Assembly: GCA_021776825.1 (NCBI GenBank)
Contig: JAJFFG010000005.1
Coordinates: 25,828 to 89,827 of the forward strand
DNA: 64,000 nucleotides
Source: Planctomycetota bacterium
Lineage (GTDB): Bacteria; Planctomycetota; JAJSAM01; JAJVHW01
Direction of reading: 5' to 3'
The notes under the pieces are model-generated. The model searched no databases. It was not told the DNA's origin and saw only the letters and a list, made by a program, of their open reading frames with translations. Below are positions 59,084 through 64,000 of the stretch, piece by piece. Both the position numbers and the translations under genes were made by a program. How positions within the stretch are numbered: position 1 is the stretch's first letter; each line of letters starts with the position of its first letter.

Positions 59084-60357
59084 GCTCTCTTCCTCGCTGG
59101 ATACAGCTGGCGAAGCCAACATGTGCGCTCGCCGGCCCGGTGATCGAACTCCGCGTCCATTCGGGTGATCTCCTCCCAGAGTCCGCGCAGCACTCCGGCC
59201 GCCTGCGAGTCCGGCACCGGGATCCGGCGGTCATTCGGGCCGATCACGGTGATGGACTCGGCCCTCTGGGGGCCAGGGTTGTGAATCGCGAGGCGCAGGT
59301 GGCAGAGGGAAGCTGGCGCCTCGAAGATGCGGACCGACGCCTCGAGCGCACGCCGTTCGACGTCCCGCTCCAGTCGCGCGAGCAGCAGTCTGCCCGAGCT
59401 CTCCCATCCTCCCGGGGGCAAGAAGTACCACCGGGTGCGACCCGCGCGGATCGCCTTCACGGTGGCCTCGTAGTACGTCTGAAGCGTCAACTCGGCGAGC
59501 GTGTCGGAGAGGATCCAAAGGTCTACGTCCGCTGTGACCGGGGCGTTCGGCAAGCGCTCGTGCACGAGCACGTCGTCCCCCGGCGCGCGCCCTATGCCAG
59601 CCAGCGCTAGCGTCACGACGTCTAGGGAGGATTCCGCTACTGCTGAAGCGATTCGCTCTAGCCGGGCCAGGCTTACGCGCCGCTTGCCAGACTCGAGCAT
59701 GTTCAGCGCGGGCGCACTCATGCTGCAGAGGAAGGCGAGGTCGCTCGGCGAGAGGCCTCTGGCCAGTCGCAGCCGCTGCACGATGCTCCCCAGACGCGGG
59801 GGGCGGGGTTGAAGGGGGTACCGGAACCATGTTGTGGAGTACGCCGAGCCAGTCTCAGTCTCGATCGCCGGCCCCATTCGGAGGACGCGAGCAACGCGCT
59901 GGCCAGCCAGATTGTCCGTGTGCACACGCGAGACGGCGAGCGCATGCCCTGGCCAGGGTGGTAGCCGCGGGCTGGTAGCGTGACGCGACTCGAACTTCTG
60001 CAGCGCGCGCTCATGCGCGTAGCGCGCAAGTGTGGCGGCAACCCCGCGCCGCCGCGAGTCGGGAGCCACGACGAGGCGGCCAATCTCGAACTCGGCCGCG
60101 GCGACGTCGCGATCGGCCGGCGCGATGTTGATGAACCCCACGGTTCGCGCGCGCGGGCCCTCAACTTCCGGTTCACGTTGCTGAAGGATGAAGGCCTCGA
60201 CGGAGTCTTCGATCCACGAGCTCACCTCCGACTTCGGCACTGGGAAGGTGGACGCGCCGACGAACCTCGCCTCGGTCGGGGACGCGATCCAGCTACGGAC
60301 CGCATCAGCGTCCTCCGGGCGAGCGCGACGGAGGCCGAATTCGGACCACGTCAACAC
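59080..60357 (-). CDS. GNAT acetyltransferase - XRE helix-turn-helix fusion with C-terminal regulatory domain
   Basis: About 425 residues from a GTG at 60357; the start is uncertain. Residues 5-155 are GNAT-like: GLRRARPEDADAVRSWI, ARTVGFINIAPAD, FEIGRLVVAPDSRRRGVAATLARYAHERALQ (the acetyl-CoA R-x-x-G-x-A loop), VHTDNLAGQRVARVLRMG. Residues about 175-230 are an XRE helix-turn-helix: IVQRLRLARGLSPSDLAFLCSMSAPALNMLESGKRRVSLARLERIA. The last 190 residues start with VDLWILSDTLAELTLQTYYEATVKAIRAGRTRWYFLP, a pattern also seen in DNA-binding regulators of accessory regions. The upstream frame continues open through the 24-bp repeats at 60431-60536, which would add an (RSEGP..S) repeat, so the protein could be longer. 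Confidence 0.7.
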   Translation of the reverse strand: MLTWSEFGLRRARPEDADAVRSWIASPTEARFVGASTFPVPKSEVSSWIEDSVEAFILQQREPEVEGPRARTVGFINIAPADRDVAAAEFEIGRLVVAPDSRRRGVAATLARYAHERALQKFESRHATSPRLPPWPGHALAVSRVHTDNLAGQRVARVLRMGPAIETETGSAYSTTWFRYPLQPRPPRLGSIVQRLRLARGLSPSDLAFLCSMSAPALNMLESGKRRVSLARLERIASAVAESSLDVVTLALAGIGRAPGDDVLVHERLPNAPVTADVDLWILSDTLAELTLQTYYEATVKAIRAGRTRWYFLPPGGWESSGRLLLARLERDVERRALEASVRIFEAPASLCHLRLAIHNPGPQRAESITVIGPNDRRIPVPDSQAAGVLRGLWEEITRMDAEFDHRAGERTCWLRQLYPARKRA

Positions 60358-60720
60358 GTCCCTCGTGAGGCCATCAGCGCCAGATCGCGGGCGACCGCGG
60401 AAGCTCAGCCACTCCGTCGGCCCGTCACGGCGGCTCACGTGCGGCCTCTCACGGCGGCTGACCTGCGGACCTTCGCTGCGGCTCATGTGCGGACCCTCAC
60501 TTCGTCTGACCTGCGGACCCTCACTACGGCTCACCCGAGCAGCGTACCACTCAGTTCGCCGAGCCCTCCAGCACGCATCGCCACGACCCACGCGTGGCCG
60601 GCCTTGTAGTTCACTTGTAGTTACTTTCTCGACAAAAAACGTTGGTGACCCTTGTCGTTGGTAACTCCGTGGCCGACTATGTGAGGGAGGGGCGGCCTCA
60701 CCGCCTTGAGGGAGGCGCAC
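60358..60720. promoter_or_regulatory. Divergent promoter region with paired repeats
   Basis: Beyond the 24-bp repeats, 60600-60670 is markedly AT-rich for this genome. TTGTAGTT occurs at 60604 and 60615 (11 bp apart, one helical turn), and GTTGGTGAC (60641) and GTTGGTAAC (60657) form a second direct pair. These are reasonable operators for the adjacent HTH protein and may control both divergent operons. GAGGGAGG follows before the start at 60721. Promoter boxes are not placed. Confidence 0.5.
60431..60536 (-). repeat. 24-bp tandem repeat at the 5' end of the GNAT-HTH gene
   Basis: Four full units of 24 bp and a partial fifth, with consensus CGGCTCA(C/T)GTGCGGACC then CTCAC. Alternate units resemble each other more closely. 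On the minus strand and in frame with the GNAT gene the units encode RSEGPHMS-type octapeptides. The length (multiple of three) and open frame allow a coding role, but the region could equally be untranslated. Confidence 0.75.
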
Positions 60721-61518
60721 ATGGTCAGGAAGCCCAACTCGGACAATCCGGCGAGACGATCGGCCGCTGACACCGACGCTCGGGCGTCGCTCGATGCGTC
60801 GCCGCGGAAAAACGTGACCGGCGAGCGGGCCGCGCAGGACCCCGGGCGCGACGACCGGCCCGAGTCGGCGGCCGCGACGGATCAACCCCGCCGGTGTTCC
60901 ACCAGGTGGGTTCCCTCGATCCGTGACTCGCGCGGCGTCATCGGCGCAGCCTCACTCAGCGACGGAGCGACCGAGCGCGGGGTAGCTCCCATGCGAGACC
61001 CAAGAACGGGCGGCGCAGGCCGGGCATTGGATGGGAGCTACGTACGCAAGCACCTGTCACGCTACCTTCAGTGGCTCTGGCATTTTCAGGACTACAGAGT
61101 GCGCGGCGCACGCCATGTGCGCAGTGACAGCGGTGCGTACGTCGTCGTTGAATTCCAGCCTAAGTACTCGTGGTTCTATCGGTTTGCCCAGGCCGTCCTG
61201 GGACGAAGCCCACGTCTGTCTCTCATTGCGTCCATTCGTCTAGCGAACGCAGCGGCGATCATCGCTGCGGGAGCTATCCTTGGGAAGCCGAGGAAGGACG
61301 GCGAGGTGATCGCCGGCGATCTGACGATGCGATGCGCCGATCCGATCGACTGCGATGGTTCGTCGCTGCTTCCCATCACGGTATGGCTCACCGACATTCG
61401 AGACACTCCCCGCTTCAAGAAGTACTGCGTCCACTTCGAGGTCGGCTCTAGTGCCGAGCACTACGGCCAGATGACGCACTTCTACGAGAATCCTGAAGCG
61501 CGGAGCAGCGATGCGTGA
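60721..61518 (+). CDS. Unknown protein of the accessory operon, with disordered N-terminus
   Basis: A 265-residue protein. The first 95 residues are Arg/Asp/Ala-rich and probably disordered. From about 100 the sequence folds: RKHLSRYLQWLWHFQDYRVRG, then SGAYVVVEFQPKYSWFYRF, a hydrophobic stretch LANAAAIIAAGAILG, and beta-rich ADPIDCDGSSLLPITVWLTDIRDTPRFKKYCVHFEVG. I do not recognise it. The start at 60721 has GAGGGAGG upstream. The third-codon GC is lower than in core genes, as in the next two genes. It overlaps the PLP enzyme gene by 8 bases. Confidence 0.65.
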   Translation: MVRKPNSDNPARRSAADTDARASLDASPRKNVTGERAAQDPGRDDRPESAAATDQPRRCSTRWVPSIRDSRGVIGAASLSDGATERGVAPMRDPRTGGAGRALDGSYVRKHLSRYLQWLWHFQDYRVRGARHVRSDSGAYVVVEFQPKYSWFYRFAQAVLGRSPRLSLIASIRLANAAAIIAAGAILGKPRKDGEVIAGDLTMRCADPIDCDGSSLLPITVWLTDIRDTPRFKKYCVHFEVGSSAEHYGQMTHFYENPEARSSDA

Positions 61519-62632
61519 CTTCGTTCCGGCGATCTGTCGCGATCTGCCACGTGTTTCCGAGCTCCGGCTTCCCCTGCTCTCCGGCGAGACACCGGTGATT
61601 CACTTGTCGAGGCTCGCCTCTCGACTAGGCAGGTCCGACCTCTGGTTGAAGAACGACGCCGCCACCGGGAAACTCTGTGGAGGCGGGAAAGTGCGCAAGC
61701 TTGAATTCCTATTGGGCGCGGCTCGAAGCAGGCAAGCATCAGAGATTGTGACCTTCGGTGGCGTGGGAAGCAATCATGCGGTCGCAACGTGCCTCTATGC
61801 CCGGAGCATCGGAATGAACGTCCGTCTATTCCTAAGCCCACACCCGCTGAGCGCCGGCGGGATCGCCATGACGAACCTGCAGGTTTCTCACGCCTGCGGA
61901 GCGCGTATCTCGATTGTGACCTACCCTCACCGCGTGCTCCGGGAGCGAGGGTGGCAGGTAGCGGGCCGAGTGCGCCGCGACGGGACGACGGTCTCCATCC
62001 CGTCGGGCGGGTCGTCGCCAGTCGGCTGCATTGGCTATGCGGCTGCGGCCTTTGAGCTGTGCGCGCAGATCGCTCGCGGACAAGTGCCGCGGCCAGCAAC
62101 TATATTCGTCCCGGTAGGGTCCGGTGGCGTGCTCGCCGGCCTTCATGCAGGGTTCGCGATTCTAGAGTCCCCAATCGAACTCGTGGGCGTTCGGATTGCG
62201 CGTACCTGCGCAACGGCGCGTGTCGTCGCCAACCTATCAGCACGAACGATGCGCGCGCTGGGCTTCACTGCTCCCCCCGCGAGCGTTCACCCCCGAGCGC
62301 TCCCAACGATGCGGGTCATGTCGGGGTTTTATGGCGTCGGGTACGCGCGTCCGACCCCGGCGAGCCGCCACGCAGTACAGCTACTTGAGGAGACCGAGGG
62401 GATCCAACTAGAGAATACGTACACCGGGAAGGCGATGGCGGCGGCCTTGGAGTACCAAGGACGCAAGCGCGGGCGGCGCGGGCCGATCTTGTTCTGGAAC
62501 ACTGCGAATGGCGTGGATCTTCGACGGCACCTACCGATCTCAGACTCGGAGCACGGAGATCACGACTGTGGCGGTCTGCCGCCTCGCATCCGGTCGAGGC
62601 TGCGTCGATGGATTCACCCGCTGCATGGCTAA
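61511..62632 (+). CDS. PLP-dependent enzyme of the ACC deaminase/D-cysteine desulfhydrase family
   Basis: A 373-residue fold-type II PLP enzyme. The PLP lysine is in CGGGKVRKLEFLLGAA, in the GGNKxRKLE position (Asn replaced by Gly). TFGGVGSNHAVATCLYARS is the substrate-carboxylate and cofactor loop, PVGSGGVLAGLHAGFA binds the phosphate, and LENTYTGKAMAAAL is the late conserved helix. The family includes D-cysteine desulfhydrase and ACC deaminase; which one is not clear. The last 40 residues are basic and not typical of the family. It overlaps both neighbours by 8 bases. Confidence 0.85.
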   Translation: MRDFVPAICRDLPRVSELRLPLLSGETPVIHLSRLASRLGRSDLWLKNDAATGKLCGGGKVRKLEFLLGAARSRQASEIVTFGGVGSNHAVATCLYARSIGMNVRLFLSPHPLSAGGIAMTNLQVSHACGARISIVTYPHRVLRERGWQVAGRVRRDGTTVSIPSGGSSPVGCIGYAAAAFELCAQIARGQVPRPATIFVPVGSGGVLAGLHAGFAILESPIELVGVRIARTCATARVVANLSARTMRALGFTAPPASVHPRALPTMRVMSGFYGVGYARPTPASRHAVQLLEETEGIQLENTYTGKAMAAALEYQGRKRGRRGPILFWNTANGVDLRRHLPISDSEHGDHDCGGLPPRIRSRLRRWIHPLHG

Positions 62633-63389
62633 CGATTCAACGAAGGTTGGAAGCGGCGATGCCGTCGTCGCTCAGGGGCGATCTCGGCGTCTTCAGAAGT
62701 TGATCGCGCTGATGTTCTGGGCGCTTGCGGTGCTTTGCTTCTGGTTCTGCATCGAGCGTTCAGGACTTTCATCGTCGGAGCTGCTCTATCGCGCGACCGT
62801 GTTCTTCCGGAGTGGGGCAGCCGGTATTGTCGTATTCCTCCTCATCTTCTGGTTTCAACCGATCGTCTTCTTTCCGTCCGCGTTGATGGGTGTCGCGGCG
62901 GGTCAACTATATGGTCCGGTCTACGGCACGCTCTATACGATCCTCGGAGCGGCCGGGGCGTCTGCCGTGGCCTACGTTGCCGGACGCTTCCTCCGCGCGG
63001 GATTGGTCGGTCAACGTGGATCGGCGTGGGCTGGGAAGCACGTCGCTAGGCTTCGTCAGAGGACGTTCGAATCTGTGCTTGTCTTGCACCTCGTGTACAT
63101 ACCGTTCGATCTGATCAACTACACTTCCGGATTCCTCCGCCTACCGTGGCGGCCATTCATGCTTGGAAGCGTAATCGGCTGCGTACCGTCGGCCGCCTCC
63201 TTTGTATTGCTGGGCGCATCGGTCGAGGTGTCTTCCACTGGTCAGAAGTGGGGATTGAGTCCTGAGTTGATCGGCTGCTCGGCGTTGGTGCTCGTCGTCA
63301 GCCTTGTGCTCTCACGGCGCCTGAGGCGGCGGTTGCAGGGTTGCCATACGGCAGCGCGATACGGTACCGATCCCAGTTCGGAGGATTGA
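62625..63389 (+). CDS. TVP38/TMEM64 family membrane protein
   Basis: A 254-residue integral membrane protein with the VTT (SNARE-associated/DedA-like) core. Helices at about 25-45, 65-90, 95-125, 165-200 and 215-235. The core block FPSALMGVAAGQLYGPVYGTLYTILGAAGASAVAYVAGRFL is typical, with a re-entrant loop region later (LVYIPFDLINYTSGFLRLPWRPFMLGSVIGCVPSA). Members are lipid scramblase-like or transport-related. Its start at 62625 is within the last 8 bases of the PLP gene, so the three genes form one operon; a link between lipid flipping and amino-acid PLP chemistry is not known. Confidence 0.87.
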   Translation: MANDSTKVGSGDAVVAQGRSRRLQKLIALMFWALAVLCFWFCIERSGLSSSELLYRATVFFRSGAAGIVVFLLIFWFQPIVFFPSALMGVAAGQLYGPVYGTLYTILGAAGASAVAYVAGRFLRAGLVGQRGSAWAGKHVARLRQRTFESVLVLHLVYIPFDLINYTSGFLRLPWRPFMLGSVIGCVPSAASFVLLGASVEVSSTGQKWGLSPELIGCSALVLVVSLVLSRRLRRRLQGCHTAARYGTDPSSED

Positions 63390-63528
63390 TGGCTGCATCA
63401 TGTTCCAGACTCACTTGGAGGTGGCATTGGCGCTTCGGGAACTCGTGTCAGGAACCGGAGTGCGGAACAGTGACGACTTCGTCGACTAGCTCAGCGTTCG
63501 AGATGGTCGCGAGCGCACGGATCCTGAC

Positions 63529-63798
63529 CTAGTCGCTGTTGACCCGCTTCGAGCCGTCGTCGTCCAATCGGCGACTCTCAACATGGCATCCTTGCTCTCG
63601 GGTGACCGCTGGAATGACGACGCGGCAGCGCACCCCGCGGCCCATCGCCGTCGCCGGCGCTTCACACGGGCAGGATTGGCCGCACGGATCGAGCGGCGCA
63701 GTGCAGCGGGTCGCCAGCACCGCGCGGTCGAAGCGCACGCCAAGGCGGTGGCCGGCGGGGTGCGCGACGTCGTCGGCGCTGATGGCGCGCTCCGTGAC
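63529..63798 (-). pseudogene. Possible 3' fragment of a Cys-rich protein
   Basis: On the minus strand the frame after the TAG at 63799-63801 runs 90 codons: DVAHPAGHRLGVRFDRAVLATRCTAPLDPC, CGQSCPCEAPATAMGRGVRC, VVIPAVTREQGCHVESRRL. It looks like protein (five or six Cys, good bias) but has no start with a ribosome site. I read it as a gene tail cut off by an insertion at the CTAG upstream of it. The alternative is chance. Confidence 0.3.
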
Positions 63799-64000
63799 CT
63801 AGCCCGGATCGCTCACGAGGTTCGCGCGCGTCGTGACGACTCGCCTGCGCCCTTAGATCCCGTCCACCCTCCATGTTTGGATCATGCTGGTCCGGTTCGC
63901 CACGGTAGACCTCCTCCCCGCCAGCGTGCTGGCCGCTCCGGCAGTCCGCTGTGCCGCGCCTTGTCGCCCGCGAACGGGAGCAGACGAAGCCTCCTCGCAC
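63799..64000. mobile_element. Possible end of another CTAG-type element, cut by the window edge
   Basis: CTAGCCCGGATCGCTCACGA at 63799-63818 matches the right terminus of the element at 31525-31763 (read inward) at about 15 of 20 positions. The other end is not in the window. Confidence 0.3.
63853..63903 (-). CDS. 17-codon frame resembling a transposase N-terminus
   Basis: A GTG at 63903 with GGAGGAGG six bases upstream starts VANRTSMIQTWRVDGI and stops at TAA. The first residues resemble the MANRL... start of IstA-type (IS21) transposases. It is too short to be one and may be the truncated leader of a deleted transposase. Low confidence. Confidence 0.25.
   Translation of the reverse strand: MANRTSMIQTWRVDGI

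Larger units (their letters stand above)
63390..64000. other. Gene-poor right end with remnants
   Basis: No complete gene is seen. It holds a possible gene 3' end on the minus strand (63529-63798), stopping at a CTAG that may be the terminus of another element (63799), and a 17-codon frame with a strong ribosome site (63853-63903). The stretch 63390-63528 shows nothing. Confidence 0.5.

Overview
The window is GC-rich bacterial chromosome with dense, mostly protein-coding DNA and strong G/C preference in third codon positions. I read it as probably Planctomycetota. The grounds are a short pseudopilin of the type those genomes carry in many copies, a YdjY-domain protein, inositol-3-phosphate synthase, a Gld-type ABC exporter and many secreted proteins of no known family. 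The phylum is an inference; nothing here (no rRNA) proves it. No tRNA, rRNA, CRISPR array or replication origin was found.

Layout. 1-7.3 kb: an ECF-like sigma factor, a decayed sugar dehydrogenase/cytochrome gene, a lipoprotein of Lys-Ser-Cys-Gly repeats, a YceI protein, a BFD-type ferredoxin, a repeat element (copy A) and a Ser/Thr kinase. 7.4-15.2 kb: clpC, a YdjY protein with a membrane protein and inositol-phosphate synthase in overlapping frames, then purF. 15.5-26.1 kb: a 988-residue secreted protein, a GDPD-like protein without catalytic residues, a hydrolase, queA, a miniature transposon, ligA, a lipoprotein, thiE and a secreted protein. 26.1-30.5 kb: an intergenic palindromic repeat cluster, groES-groEL, repeat element copy B and a pseudopilin. 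30.7-34.1 kb: orn, an aldo/keto reductase broken by a miniature transposon, and a BoxD/PaaZ-like aldehyde dehydrogenase. 34.4-40.5 kb: a minus-strand Gld-type ABC exporter operon ending in a DJ-1 gene. 40.6-52.8 kb: a divergent Tag glycosylase, a DUF697 protein, secreted and outer-membrane proteins, a hybrid histidine kinase, two SPFH proteins, a lipoprotein and a DUF433 protein. 53.0-55.2 kb: an ArsR pair and an M28 peptidase. 55.2-64 kb is accessory: orphan genes between scattered repeats, a HEPN-like protein, a queuosine-precursor transporter coupled to a GNAT-HTH fusion, and a three-gene operon of lower GC look with a PLP enzyme and a TVP38/TMEM64 membrane protein.

The most unusual signal is a set of small non-coding elements whose ends carry CTAG. 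Two diverged copies of a roughly 400-bp element (4990-5417 and, inverted, 29394-29779) have a 60-nt hairpin at each end and a transposase-tail remnant inside. Three neighbouring genes end with a TAG stop that lies in the element's terminal CTAG. A third element (31525-31763) interrupts the aldo/keto reductase at CTAG, and removing it restores the frame exactly. A fourth (21173-21440, TTA duplication) sits between queA and ligA. In such a GC-rich genome CTAG is expected to be rare except where a codon ending in C meets a TAG stop, so a CTAG-seeking element would be steered to gene ends. Queuosine handling appears twice (queA and the YhhQ-type transporter), and protein quality control is covered by ClpC, GroES/EL and DJ-1.
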